Assembly: GCF_014202575.1 (NCBI RefSeq)
Contig: NZ_JACHHB010000010.1
Span: 62,001-126,000 of the forward strand
Length of the DNA: 64,000 nucleotides
From: Texcoconibacillus texcoconensis
GTDB lineage: Bacteria > Bacillota > Bacilli > Bacillales > Salisediminibacteriaceae
Reading direction: 5' to 3'
The notes beneath the pieces are model-generated. The model saw only the letters and a program-made list of their open reading frames with translations. It did no database searches and was not told the origin of the DNA. Of this stretch, positions 44,679-54,123 are shown piece by piece (the first letter of the stretch is position 1; every line of letters begins with the position of its first letter). The translations under genes were made by a program, and so were the position numbers.

Positions 44679-46112
44679 ATGGAGGAAAACCAAAGTTACA
44701 GTAAAGTCCTGATTGCCGCATTACTCATATCGGGTTCTTTCATAGCGATCTTGAATCAAACTTTAATGATCACGGCGATACCGCCAATTATGCACGAAAT
44801 GAATATTACCGAAAACACAGCCCAATGGCTAACGACCGTTTTTATGCTCGTAAACGGAATTATGGTTCCAGTTTCTGCGTTTTTAATTGAAAAATTTACG
44901 ACACGCCAATTATTTATGACCGCGATGGGGATATTTGCTTTCGGTACACTTATCGGAGGTCTTGCAACCAACTTTCCGTCTTTAATCGTTGGTCGAACGA
45001 TTCAATCCGCAGGTGCAGGCGTAATGATTCCACTCATGCAAACGGTGTTTTTATTAATTTTCCCTGTTGAAAAGCGCGGTACGGCTATGGGATACATCGG
45101 CCTTGTCATCTCATTTGCTCCAGCGATCGGTCCGACGCTATCGGGATGGGTGACGTCGAACTATGAGTGGCGCTTTTTGTTTTGGGGAATCTTACCACTG
45201 GCCCTCATTATGATTGTGATTGCCTATTTCAGCATGAGAAACGTCACTGAGCTGAAAGATCCGAAAGTAGACATTCCGTCTATCGTTTTATCTTCGCTCG
45301 GCTTTGGTGGCCTCTTGTACGGCTTTACTAGTGCTGGGAATAACGGCTGGACAAATCCCATCACACTCGTTGTACTTGCCGTTGGTACAGCAACCATTGT
45401 CTTATTTATACAACGACAGCTTCGTATGCAACATCCGATGTTAGAGTTCCGCGTGTTTAAACAATCGATTTTTACACTTTCTACAATTATTTGCAGCATC
45501 GGTTTTATGGGACTTATCGGATTAGAAACATTGATTCCATTGTATATGCAAAACATGCGTGAATTTACGGCTATGGAGTCAGGACTTGTGTTATTTCCTG
45601 GTGCACTTATAGCTGGGCTTATGGCCCCAATTACCGGACGGATTTTTGACAAAGTTGGCGCCAAGTGGCTCGCCATTCCCGGACTCATCCTAATGACGAT
45701 CTCTAGCTTTGCCTTTGTTTTCATTGATACGACGACTTCGCTCGTTTACCTAGCCGTCATGTACGCAATTCGTATGTTTGGTTTTTCTATGGTCATGATG
45801 CCTGTTAATACAGCAGGGCTCAACCAAATGCCACAGAAGCTCATTCCACACGGTGCGGCTGTTACGAACACGATGCGGCAAATGGCGGCATCGATTGGTA
45901 CTGCCGTGCTTGTCACAACGATGACGACAACGGCACAAACAGCTAGTCGCTCATCGGCAATCGAACACCCTGATATATTCGGGGCGATCATAGCCTTTGG
46001 TGTAATTGCCATTCTTACTGTTGCTGCATTATTTATGTCCTTTAAATTGAAAAAGACATATCCACCAACAGACGAAGAATGGGATGCCGAGCAGCAAAAA
46101 AGTGCGGGGTAA
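44679..46112 (+). CDS. MFS multidrug exporter, DHA2 (EmrB/QacA) family
   Basis: A 477-residue proton-driven drug exporter with about 14 membrane helices. Motif D-like region LNQTLMITAIPPIM in helix 1, AQWLTTVFMLVNG in helix 2, motif C ISFAPAIGPTLSGWV in helix 5. Similar in length and motifs to LmrB/MdtP-type exporters of Bacillus. AGAGGTC lies upstream of the ATG. No regulator gene is adjacent, but a five-copy decamer repeat lies upstream and may be an operator array. The drug substrate cannot be told. Confidence 0.88.
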   Translation: MEENQSYSKVLIAALLISGSFIAILNQTLMITAIPPIMHEMNITENTAQWLTTVFMLVNGIMVPVSAFLIEKFTTRQLFMTAMGIFAFGTLIGGLATNFPSLIVGRTIQSAGAGVMIPLMQTVFLLIFPVEKRGTAMGYIGLVISFAPAIGPTLSGWVTSNYEWRFLFWGILPLALIMIVIAYFSMRNVTELKDPKVDIPSIVLSSLGFGGLLYGFTSAGNNGWTNPITLVVLAVGTATIVLFIQRQLRMQHPMLEFRVFKQSIFTLSTIICSIGFMGLIGLETLIPLYMQNMREFTAMESGLVLFPGALIAGLMAPITGRIFDKVGAKWLAIPGLILMTISSFAFVFIDTTTSLVYLAVMYAIRMFGFSMVMMPVNTAGLNQMPQKLIPHGAAVTNTMRQMAASIGTAVLVTTMTTTAQTASRSSAIEHPDIFGAIIAFGVIAILTVAALFMSFKLKKTYPPTDEEWDAEQQKSAG

Positions 46113-46121
46113 AATCCCCTT

Positions 46122-46162
46122 GTTTAAAAGATCCCGAGGGCGGCCCTCGGGATCTTTTAAAC
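46122..46162 (+). terminator. Perfect 20-bp inverted repeat, bidirectional terminator
   Basis: GTTTAAAAGATCCCGAGGGC (46122-46141), one base, then its exact reverse complement (46143-46162). It lies between the convergent MFS and chemoreceptor genes; TTTTAAAC at both ends makes it a likely terminator in both directions. Confidence 0.85.
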
Positions 46163-46186
46163 GTGAAATATTCACACTTCTTCTAT

Positions 46187-47755
46187 TTACGATGATTTTT
46201 CATCGGCACTTCCGCCCTTTTCGATATCATTTTTGATTTGTTCAATCTGCTCTGTTAAAGATAAAATCAAACGAGTCAAACTAGATGTCACATGATTAAA
46301 ATCATTAATAGCATTTCTCTGTTCTTTCGATGAAGCAGAAATCGTTTCAGTACTCGATTGATTTTCTTCAGCTACAGCCACCACTTCTTCCAAAGCTTGC
46401 TTGATATCTTCCATTCGATTCCCCATCTCTTTGGCTAAAGTGTAAGACGTTCGTGTCTCGTGTGACACAGCATTAATATTCGATACAATTTCTTCAAATA
46501 TCGTCGCTGTTTGTTTTACTTTAGAGATGCCATCATCTGATTGTTTTTTCCCTTCCTCCATCACGTAACTCATGTTTGTCGCATCTTCCATGAATTCCTT
46601 GATAATGTTTGCAACACGATCTGCATAAGTTCTCGATTGGTCAGCTAGTTTCCTTACTTCTTCTGCAACAACAGCAAACCCTTTTCCCGCCTCTCCAGCG
46701 CGACTTGCTTCAATGGCTGCATTTAAAGCTAATAGATTCGTTTGATCAGCTATATCGGTCATTAACGAAAGTGTTTTTTGTATATCAACCGATCGCTCAT
46801 TTAACCGTTTAGAGACTGTGTCCATTTGTTCGACGGATTTTGAAAGATTTGTGATCACTTCTTCAGTTACATGCATACTCTCTTTTCCTGTTTTTGCTCG
46901 CTCAACAGTTTTATCTGATGACTTTTCAGATTCTTTAACTTGATCAATGATTTTCTCAACATCGCTAGACATATCATCTAAAACGTTCATTGTTCGTTGT
47001 GATTCATTTAATTGGCTTTCAGCTCCTTGGGTCATCTCTTCAATCGATTCGGTAATGTCATCAATCGCAGCCGCTGACTCTTGGGATCCACGTTCAAGGC
47101 TACTAATGTTCGATGATACATCTTGAGACGTTTTCGAAATATGATTGATTAATTCTTCTATAATTCCTTTTTGCTGCGTTTCCTTTTCCTTAACGATTTG
47201 ATCATGATTCTTTCGTGCTTGTATTTGAATGATGATGACTGCCGTCGTAAAAATAACAAAAACAATATGGATCATTAATAAGGTAAATGGATAGCTATCC
47301 GTTCCACAAACGAGTTCAGGAAAAGTAAAATAGCCAATGAAATGTTGAAGAGCAAAGATTCCTGCACTGATCAGTATTAAGCGGATGCTCTCATAGTAAG
47401 CGAGACTTGCTAATACCATGAAAATAGAAAAATGATATTCTATTAATCCATCGCCACCGGCCATAATCGAAATACATCCAAACGTTAATGACAGCATCAC
47501 AAGCATAGGAATCGAACCGTGAGTATCGTTCTTTCTATAAATAAAGAATGATAACGCTAACAAAATAAAAGGTAAGATAAGTAAAAAGTTTAAAATCGGA
47601 TCTAGGTGACTCGCTTGTTCTGTATGCATGTGTGATTCATGCACATATGCATCTAACCAACCAATATTACGGTGCATCACATGGACCAATAAAGATAATA
47701 AAGACACGAACAATGTAAAATAAAGCATGATTCTATTCTTTTTCCCTTGCATCAT
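46187..47755 (-). CDS. Methyl-accepting chemotaxis protein with multi-helix membrane sensor
   Basis: A 522-residue chemoreceptor whose N-terminal 180 residues form about six membrane helices instead of an extracellular domain. The segment [26 protein letters not shown] followed by [10 protein letters not shown] (roughly 90-135) carries conserved-looking Glu and His residues like those in related membrane sensors of kinases and cyclases. A His-rich loop ([13 protein letters not shown]) precedes it. No HAMP was evident. The signalling domain has [21 protein letters not shown]. Start ATG 47755 has AGGGGAG upstream. It lies 165 bp downstream of another receptor gene, with a terminator between. 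Confidence 0.87.
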   Translation of the reverse strand: MMQGKKNRIMLYFTLFVSLLSLLVHVMHRNIGWLDAYVHESHMHTEQASHLDPILNFLLILPFILLALSFFIYRKNDTHGSIPMLVMLSLTFGCISIMAGGDGLIEYHFSIFMVLASLAYYESIRLILISAGIFALQHFIGYFTFPELVCGTDSYPFTLLMIHIVFVIFTTAVIIIQIQARKNHDQIVKEKETQQKGIIEELINHISKTSQDVSSNISSLERGSQESAAAIDDITESIEEMTQGAESQLNESQRTMNVLDDMSSDVEKIIDQVKESEKSSDKTVERAKTGKESMHVTEEVITNLSKSVEQMDTVSKRLNERSVDIQKTLSLMTDIADQTNLLALNAAIEASRAGEAGKGFAVVAEEVRKLADQSRTYADRVANIIKEFMEDATNMSYVMEEGKKQSDDGISKVKQTATIFEEIVSNINAVSHETRTSYTLAKEMGNRMEDIKQALEEVVAVAEENQSSTETISASSKEQRNAINDFNHVTSSLTRLILSLTEQIEQIKNDIEKGGSADEKSS

Positions 47756-47860
47756 TATCAACTCCCCTGAATTTTTTCTAAAAATTCTACCTATTCCCCC
47801 TCCTCTTATTTTTACTTGTTCCATACGATAAATCAATGAAAAACTTTGTGACTGTATGAC

Positions 47861-47897
47861 AAAAAACCCTGAGGTGGCCATTTACCTCAGGGTTTTC
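47861..47897 (-). terminator. Terminator of the 47.9-kb chemoreceptor gene
   Basis: AAAACCCTGAGGT and ACCTCAGGGTTTT form a 13-bp stem; on the minus strand it runs into TTTTTTGTC. Confidence 0.9.
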
Positions 47898-47920
47898 AAA
47901 GAATGCGATAAAGTTTTTAA

Positions 47921-50047
47921 CTACTCTTTACGTTCTTGTTCATATTGAAACTGAGCAACGCTTTCCTTTAAGTTTTCAGCAAGTTTTGCGAGAGATTCAC
48001 TAGAAGCAGCCACTTCTTCCATTGAAGCTGTTTGTTCTTCAACCGATGCGGACACTTCTTGTGTACCAGCGGCATTTTCTTGTGCAATGCTTGAAAGCTG
48101 ATCAACAAGCGTGACAATCTCGTCTGATTTCTCTTCCATTTTCACACTCGATGATTGGATTTTCTCCATCGTTTCTTTTGCTTCTTCAATTGCATCAGCA
48201 ACATTCGTGAATACTTGCGTTGTTTCGTGAACCCGAGCTGTTTGCGTTTCGGTCGCTTGTTTCGAATCCTCCATTGAAGCCACAGCCATTTTCGTTTGTT
48301 CTGTGAGTTCATTGATGACAGACGCAATATCTTCTGTCGATTTGTTCGATTGCTCAGCAAGCTTTCGGATCTCATCAGCCACAACGGCAAAGCCTTTCCC
48401 TGCTTCTCCTGCACGTGCTGCTTCAATGGATGCGTTAAGCGCAAGCAAATTCGTTTGCTCAGTAATTTCTTGAATCATTCCCGCAGCTTTCGTAATTTTT
48501 TTCGCAGATTCATCCGTACTTGCAATCACCTTTTCAACTTCCTGATTCGCTGATTGTGTCGTCGATGTCGCACCTGTCAAGTGTTCCATTGCTTCAAGAC
48601 CTTGATTTTTTGCTTCGACAATTTGGTACGTGGCATCGTGTAATTCTTGAATGTGTCCCCGACTTGATTGAACGAGTTGTCCAAGCTCGTTAACGTTTTG
48701 CGCACCCTTCTCGGTCTCATCAGATTGGTTCGTTGCCCGCTTTGACATATCTTCAATCGTGTTGGCAATCTCTTGTGACGCTTTCGATGACTCATCACTG
48801 ACTGCTGTTAATTCTTCTGATGATGCCGCCACTTGTTCAGAAGATTCATTAATGCTTTGAATCATTTCTGTAAAACGAGAACGTAATAATTGCACCGCTT
48901 GCGTCATCGTTCCGATTTCATCACGACGGTCTAAATATTTTTGTACATCTTGATCATAAGCTGCACGTAAATCTAAGTTGGCCATCGTTTTTAACCGTTC
49001 TGATAAATACACGATCGGTTGAGAAATCGAACGCGCGAGCCACACAATAAGTACCGCAAGCACGAGTAATGAAACCAACACAATGACAATCGCTTGCATC
49101 GCTGCTTGCTGTGCTTCAGCGGTTACTTCATCTGTTGGCACAGCAGTCGCAAATGACCACGGTGTATCAACATTTGCCACTTGTACAGGCGTAAATGCGA
49201 CTAACTGCTCTTCACCTGACTCTCGTTCATCTGAAAAGCGAATTGACTGACCATTTTGGATTTGTTCCATAAGAGAATCTTGTTCAAATGTATCTGTAAT
49301 TGGTGCACCCAACTGTTCATCATCTTCATGAGCTGCGATTGCACCTTCATGAGAGACGAGCATCCCAATGCCACTATCATAAAGTTCAATATCAGACATC
49401 ATTGCTTGTAAATTATCTAAAGCAAAGTCAACACCTACGACACCGACCGTTTCCCCTTCTACATTAATAGGATAAGAAACCGAAACGAGCATCACGTCTT
49501 CGCCTTGTAAATCATAATTCGTCGGCTCAATGACTGCAGGTTCTCCTGTTTCAAGTGGGATGTTATACCAATCACCTTCAGACTCTGTCGATTCATAGCC
49601 TGTCCCTGTTGCTTCAAAAGCGATTTCACCACTACCGCGGTTCCAATACGGTGTGAAGCGACCTTCATCATTATGACCTTCTTCTCCTATATATTCTTCG
49701 TCGCTTCCATCAAATGCATCTGGTTCCCATACACCCCAAACGCCGACAAGATCTTCATTATCTTCTAACGTTGTTCCGAGGATATCAATAATCAAATCAC
49801 GATCAGGATCGTCTCCTGTTTGAATCGTTTCGAACGTGTTCGTTAAATTCTCTGCCAGTTCATAACCACTTCCTAATTCTCGTAACGCCTGTTGCCCATA
49901 ATTTTCGGCTTGCGCTTCAGCAAACTCATTGGCTTGCTCTGTCGCTTGTTGATAAGAACTATAAATGACATAACCAATTGTCACAGTAAATACAACCACA
50001 ACGACAGATAAAATCATCGTTAAAATTTTAGCCTGGATCGATTTCAC
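47921..50047 (-). CDS. Methyl-accepting chemotaxis protein, dCache sensor
   Basis: A 708-residue chemoreceptor. Membrane helix about 6-30, an extracellular dCache-like domain to about 300 containing [21 protein letters not shown] and [19 protein letters not shown], second helix [24 protein letters not shown], and signalling domain with [21 protein letters not shown]. The sensor is markedly acidic (many Asp/Glu, few Lys), as in alkaliphile and halophile surface proteins. Start GTG 50047 has GGAGGAAC 6 bp upstream. dCache receptors often bind amino acids or organic acids; the ligand is unknown. Confidence 0.9.
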   Translation of the reverse strand: MKSIQAKILTMILSVVVVVFTVTIGYVIYSSYQQATEQANEFAEAQAENYGQQALRELGSGYELAENLTNTFETIQTGDDPDRDLIIDILGTTLEDNEDLVGVWGVWEPDAFDGSDEEYIGEEGHNDEGRFTPYWNRGSGEIAFEATGTGYESTESEGDWYNIPLETGEPAVIEPTNYDLQGEDVMLVSVSYPINVEGETVGVVGVDFALDNLQAMMSDIELYDSGIGMLVSHEGAIAAHEDDEQLGAPITDTFEQDSLMEQIQNGQSIRFSDERESGEEQLVAFTPVQVANVDTPWSFATAVPTDEVTAEAQQAAMQAIVIVLVSLLVLAVLIVWLARSISQPIVYLSERLKTMANLDLRAAYDQDVQKYLDRRDEIGTMTQAVQLLRSRFTEMIQSINESSEQVAASSEELTAVSDESSKASQEIANTIEDMSKRATNQSDETEKGAQNVNELGQLVQSSRGHIQELHDATYQIVEAKNQGLEAMEHLTGATSTTQSANQEVEKVIASTDESAKKITKAAGMIQEITEQTNLLALNASIEAARAGEAGKGFAVVADEIRKLAEQSNKSTEDIASVINELTEQTKMAVASMEDSKQATETQTARVHETTQVFTNVADAIEEAKETMEKIQSSSVKMEEKSDEIVTLVDQLSSIAQENAAGTQEVSASVEEQTASMEEVAASSESLAKLAENLKESVAQFQYEQERKE

Positions 50048-50130
50048 GTTTGTTCCTCCTCTTGTCAAAAAATATCAATATGAATGAATTTCATCATTCA
50101 AAATAAGATATTGAAATCCGAATAATGAAT

Positions 50131-50235
50131 GGGCCTCCACTTCATACGGACGCTTTCCCGAGGGCTTACCTCGCATAAGTGGATCTTCAGACTGCGCTTG
50201 ATCCTCTGGGGGTCGCCGTCTTTCGTTTCAGCCAC
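50131..50235. repeat. Dispersed palindromic Bacillus-type repeat, copy B
   Basis: Contains ACGGACGCTTTCCCGAGGGC, GGATCTTCAGACTGC and GGGGGTCGCCGTCTTTCG, matching copy A at 43991-44110 at both ends and in the GGATCTTCAGACTGC middle. It lies upstream of the dCache chemoreceptor. The rest of the 440-bp gap is AT-rich without a gene. Confidence 0.8.
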
Positions 50236-50440
50236 CATTTATGATCCGTATATCAAATAACAGTTATATAGATATTATTCGTTTTATTGCTCATAAAACG
50301 GCATTATGAAATTGATTCATATATGTAAACAAATCATATAAGCAAACAGATTTTATTATATTAGCGTAAATGAGCGAACACAAACAATATCGTCTAAACA
50401 AAGATTTTTTTAAACCTGACTATTTCGACAATTATCAACA

Positions 50441-50482
50441 AAAATCCCCTCGAAGTTTTCGCCTACAGGCATCCTCGAGGGG
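50441..50482 (-). terminator. Terminator of cadA
   Basis: CCCCTCGA (50446-50453) and TCGAGGGG (50475-50482) form the stem; on the minus strand it is followed by ATTTTTG. Begins about 10 bp after the cadA stop. Confidence 0.85.
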
Positions 50483-50491
50483 GTGTTAGAC

Positions 50492-52603
50492 TTATTGTTT
50501 TGGCTTTTCACGCATAAGACGCATGCCATTTAACGTCACGAGAAGCGTCGCGCCCATATCAGCAATAATCGCAATCCATAGTGTCAACCAACCAGGAATT
50601 ACGAGTAACAGCGCAAGAGCCTTTAATCCAAGAGAAAAAGCAATGTTTTGTTTAATAATATTGAGCGCCTTTCTACTCAAACGAACGACAAACGGCAACT
50701 TCTCAAGGTCATCATTCATGAGCGCAACATCTGCCGTTTCCAACGCCGTATCCGTTCCCGCACCTCCCATTGCTATGCCGACATCAGCACGCGCTAAAGC
50801 AGGTGCATCATTGACACCGTCACCAACCATCGCCACACTGCGATGCTTCTCATTTAATTGCTCAATCAACGTCAGCTTATCTTCCGGCAACAATTCCGCT
50901 TCCGTCCTTGACACACCCATATTTTGCGCAATCGCTGCCGCTGTTTTCTTGTTATCACCTGTAAGCATCACCGTCTCACGAATACCCAGTTCATGCAGCT
51001 TATCAATCACTTGCTGCGACGACGAACGAACTTGATCAGCAACAGCAATGAGCGCAACAACCCGCTCAGGCGTAGCCGCTAGCATCACCGTCTTCCCTTG
51101 CTCTTGAAGCGCAGTCACTTTCTCCTGCAGCCCTTCACCTTCCTTCATTATTTTTGAGAATAAGGAAGGTTTTCCGACCGTGAACGGTTGACCGTTAACA
51201 CGCGCCTCGACACCGCCACCGGTAAGCGACGTGAAACCTTCAACTGTAAAGTGACTGCCACTTCGTTTGTCACTTTCCGCTTTACGAACGATTGCCGCTG
51301 CAAGCGGGTGTTGTGAATGTGACTCGATCGCTGCAATCTTTGCAAATAATGAGTCATCTTCAATCAATGATTCATAATCTGTGACAACAGGCACCCCTTC
51401 TGTGAGCGTACCTGTTTTATCAAACGCAATCGCATTAAGTGCGCCTACCTGTTCTAAGTATATGCCACCTTTGACAAGTATCCCGTTCTTGGCTGCGTTA
51501 CCAATCGCTGTAACGATCGATACAGGCGTTGAGATAACAAGTGCACACGGACAACCAACGACGAGAACGGCGAGCCCTTGATACACCCAAGTATGCCAAT
51601 CTGCACCTAAAGCAAGTGGTGGAACGATAGCAACAAGCAAAGCGACAACCATAATCGCTGGCGTATAATACTTGGCAAAGCGGTCAATAAACGCTTGTGA
51701 CGGCGCGCGTTTTGCTTGCGCTTCTTCAACGAGGTGAATGATTTTAGCTAACGTCGTATCTTCGGCGCGTTTTGTCACTTCAACTTCTAAATAACCTTCT
51801 TCATTTAACGTCCCAGCAAAAACGTTATCATCGATCGTTTTTTCAACAGGCATTGACTCCCCTGTGATCGCCGCTTCATTGATAGACGTTGTACCGCTTA
51901 TGACAACGCCATCCATCGCGAGTTTTTGCCCAGGTCTTACAATCATGACATCTCCGACTTGGATATCATTGACGTGCACGGTCATCATCTCACCGTTTCG
52001 ACGAATCTGCGCCTCTTTTGGTGCAATATTCATGAGCGAACGTATCGACTGGCGGGCTTTATCCATCGAATAACGTTCGAGCGCTTCACTGATCGCAAAC
52101 AAAATCACAACGACAGCACCCTCTGCCCATTCACCGATGATGGCCGCACCAATGATCGCCACCGTCATGAGTGTTTTCATATCAAAGCGCAATTGAAATA
52201 AGTTCACGATCCCGACTTTAAAAAGCGAATAACCGCCAATTATGATCGATGCAAGAAAACTCGCCACAGTAAATGAGTGGTTTTCTCCATTTATACCGAA
52301 CGAAATAAACCCAACAACGATAAAAAAAGACGCAATGATAAGTGAACGATTCGCTCGCCAAAAAGAAGGTGTCTCGCGCGTGTCTTCTTCTCCCTCTGGT
52401 GTGACACGTAAATGTTCAAATGCACCAGCTTTCTCTATTTCAGCAACTGATGTCTCCCCAAAAATGGTCAGTTTTGCAGCACTAAAGTTAACTTCCGCAT
52501 CATCGACGCCATCCAGGCGTCGGACGTTGTCTTCAAACGTCTTCGCACAGTTTGCTCACGTAAAACCTTGCACACGGTAAATATGCTTTGATTGACTACT
52601 CAT
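50492..52603 (-). CDS. cadA: CadA-type Cd/Zn/Pb efflux ATPase with in-frame TGA at the first Cys of its CxxC motif
   Basis: Full-length P1B-2 ATPase of 703 codons if codon 16 (TGA, 52558-52556) is read through. The N-terminus reads [15 protein letters not shown]-(TGA)[10 protein letters not shown], the HMA metal-binding fold in which GFTCANCA is expected, so the TGA replaces the first cysteine. The rest is intact: [12 protein letters not shown] in [33 protein letters not shown] and the Zn/Cd-type ADMGATLL. Start ATG 52603 overlaps the cadC stop by 8 bp and has AGAGGTGA upstream. Without read-through, translation could restart only at a GTG at 52267 without a ribosome site, losing the HMA domain and first helix. 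Either a selenocysteine codon, weak read-through, a recent nonsense mutation, or a sequencing error. Confidence 0.85.
52523..52558 (-). promoter_or_regulatory. Candidate bacterial SECIS-like hairpin after the cadA TGA
   Basis: Downstream of the TGA, GACGTT (+15 to +20) pairs with AACGTC (+28 to +33) around the loop TGAAGAC. The loop starts 21 nt after the TGA and has G as its second base, both within the usual limits for bacterial SECIS elements as recalled. A stronger hairpin (CGACGCC/GGCGTCG, loop TGGAT) follows at +34 to +52. Such small stems also arise by chance in coding DNA. Confidence 0.3.
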
Positions 52604-52979
52604 TGTGGTTCACCTCTTGTTCGTGCGCAAATGAGAGAGCAACAACCTGCTTGACGTGCTCATCGTCTAGTGAATAATATACGAGTTTGCCAACCTTTCG
52701 ATACTTGGCTAAACCTTGCTTCTTTAACGTTCGTAAATGGTGAGAAGCCGTAGCCACCGAACTGTCGATCACGCTCGCAATATCACACACACATAACTCT
52801 TCTTCTTGTAAAAGGGCGTAAGCGATTTTTATACGCTTGGGGTCAGACAGCGCTTTAAACAGGGTCGCAACGTTCTTTGCTTTCTGCTCATCAATCAATG
52901 CGCGCTTCACTTTCTCTTTGTCTACACATGTCACTTCACAGACGTCACTTAATTGGATATGTTTATTTTGTTGGTTCAT
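52596..52979 (-). CDS. cadC: CadC-type ArsR family metal-responsive repressor
   Basis: A 127-residue winged-helix repressor that releases DNA on binding Cd(II), Pb(II) or Zn(II). The alpha-4 ligands are in EEELCVCDIASVI (CVC motif), and the N-terminal ligands in DVCEVTCVDKEK, together the four-cysteine type 1 site of CadC. Recognition helix SSVATASHHLRTLKKQGL. ATG 52979 has GAAGGTGAG upstream. First gene of cadC-cadA, overlapping cadA by 8 bp. Two operator-like palindromes lie at its promoter. Confidence 0.93.
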   Translation of the reverse strand: MNQQNKHIQLSDVCEVTCVDKEKVKRALIDEQKAKNVATLFKALSDPKRIKIAYALLQEEELCVCDIASVIDSSVATASHHLRTLKKQGLAKYRKVGKLVYYSLDDEHVKQVVALSFAHEQEVNHNE

Positions 52980-52993
52980 TGTCTCACCTTCAT

Positions 52994-53043
52994 TCAAATG
53001 ATCACTTGAGTATATTATATGCAAATGTTCATTTGAATGTAAA
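52994..53043 (-). promoter_or_regulatory. cadC promoter with two CadC operator-like palindromes
   Basis: On the minus strand TTTACA (53043-53038) and TATAAT (53019-53014) are 18 bp apart. CAAATGTTCATTTG (53022-53035) sits inside this spacer, and TCAAATGATCACTTGA (52994-53009) lies just downstream of the -10. Both resemble the TCAAAT...ATTTGA operator of CadC. Autoregulation by CadC is inferred. Confidence 0.75.
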
Positions 53044-53052
53044 CCATTAAAA

Positions 53053-53086
53053 ATGGGGCAATGCCAAAAATGACACCGCCCCTTAT
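53053..53086 (-). terminator. Terminator of the spore-protein-like gene
   Basis: On the minus strand GGGGCGGTGTC pairs with GGCATTGCCCC (two G-U pairs and one mismatch), followed by ATTTTTA; starts 9 bp after the stop. Confidence 0.8.
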
Positions 53087-53094
53087 TACGTTAT

Positions 53095-53892
53095 TTAGAA
53101 ATCATAATCCGTTTTTTTGAGGTCTTTCACATTCACTTGCTGCTTTTGAAGAACTTTCACTTCCATTTCTATAACCATTTTTTCTTGCAATTGCGTAAAT
53201 GTTGCTTCTTCAAATGGTGCATCTAATTGTTCACCATCTTCATCGAATACTTCGCCCATATTCCAGTCTAGTTTTTCATCGTATTCGATAAATTTGCTTG
53301 AGAGCAGTTGACAGAATGGTAATTCGTTAAACTTCTCTTCACTAATCTTATCAAATTGTGAAAGGTCACCAGACATTAGCTTTTCTTTATCAGAGAAACC
53401 ATCTGGTAGTTCACGCTCTCTAAAGTACGTGAATGTTTTGTCACCTGGTTTGAAGTCCATTTGTGGTTCATTAATAAAGTCAACTTCTGCTATCGTTTCA
53501 AACGGAACATCCACCGTTAAGGAATTTAGACGAGATGAAACAAAGTTTTCATTTGCTTGTTGTGGCGTCGCGTATTGAATATTTTTACGAACAAAACCTT
53601 CAATAAACAGCTTATTTGTTGGCAAGAGTAGGCGACATTGCGTCACCTTTAAATTCTTCTTTATATCCTTGATCTCTAAAACTGGCTCTGGAAATTCAAT
53701 GTCGGTCGTCATATCAATCTGTACTTTTTCCTCAGCTAATACGACCGGTACTTTGACCAACGCTTCTTCAATGGCCTTTGGCTTCACTTTCTTTCTTTTG
53801 GCATGCGGTACGACGGAACTTTTCATTGTATATGGCTGCGATTTCTTTGGCTTTGTAAGAAACTTACCGCCTTTATGGTTTTTCTTTCCCAT
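53095..53892 (-). CDS. Probable spore coat/exosporium protein (SPOCS/CsxC-like)
   Basis: A 265-residue protein with a basic N-terminal tail (MGKKNHKGGKFLTKPKKSQP), then a beta-rich domain: LLLPTNKLFIEGFVRKNIQY and SLTVDVPFETIAEVDF resemble the DUF3794/SPOCS-type repeats of spore surface proteins (CsxC-like). An acidic C-terminal region follows. No signal peptide or membrane helix. Assignment to the spore surface rests on this resemblance only. It is monocistronic, between cadC and glnS. Confidence 0.6.
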   Translation of the reverse strand: MGKKNHKGGKFLTKPKKSQPYTMKSSVVPHAKRKKVKPKAIEEALVKVPVVLAEEKVQIDMTTDIEFPEPVLEIKDIKKNLKVTQCRLLLPTNKLFIEGFVRKNIQYATPQQANENFVSSRLNSLTVDVPFETIAEVDFINEPQMDFKPGDKTFTYFRERELPDGFSDKEKLMSGDLSQFDKISEEKFNELPFCQLLSSKFIEYDEKLDWNMGEVFDEDGEQLDAPFEEATFTQLQEKMVIEMEVKVLQKQQVNVKDLKKTDYDF

Positions 53893-54046
53893 AACTAAGC
53901 ACCCCTTTCATGTTTGTTACTAACACCTTATGTTCTGAAAGGGGAAACGATTGGACAAGGAAACTAGTGATACAACCATTCTAATGGTTACAAAAAATTT
54001 CCTTAACTACCTAAAGATCATCACGACAACCACACATAGAAAACAT

Positions 54047-54111
54047 AAAAAAACGCCTGCCGAACCAGGTTCTTTCCTAAATGTCAAGGAAATACCAGTT
54101 CGACAGACGTC
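54047..54111 (-). terminator. Terminator of glnS
   Basis: On the minus strand ACGTCTGTCGAACTGG pairs with the region ending CCTGGTTCGGCAGGCGT using several G-U pairs, with AGGAAA/TTTCCT extending it, then T7. Confidence 0.8.
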
Positions 54112-54123
54112 TGATTGTTTTCT

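Noticed and set aside
50492-52267. A short CadA of 591 residues starting at GTG 52267 as the native protein
   Set aside because: It would lack the HMA domain and first membrane helix and has no ribosome site; the upstream 111 codons encode these parts in the same frame, interrupted only by the TGA.
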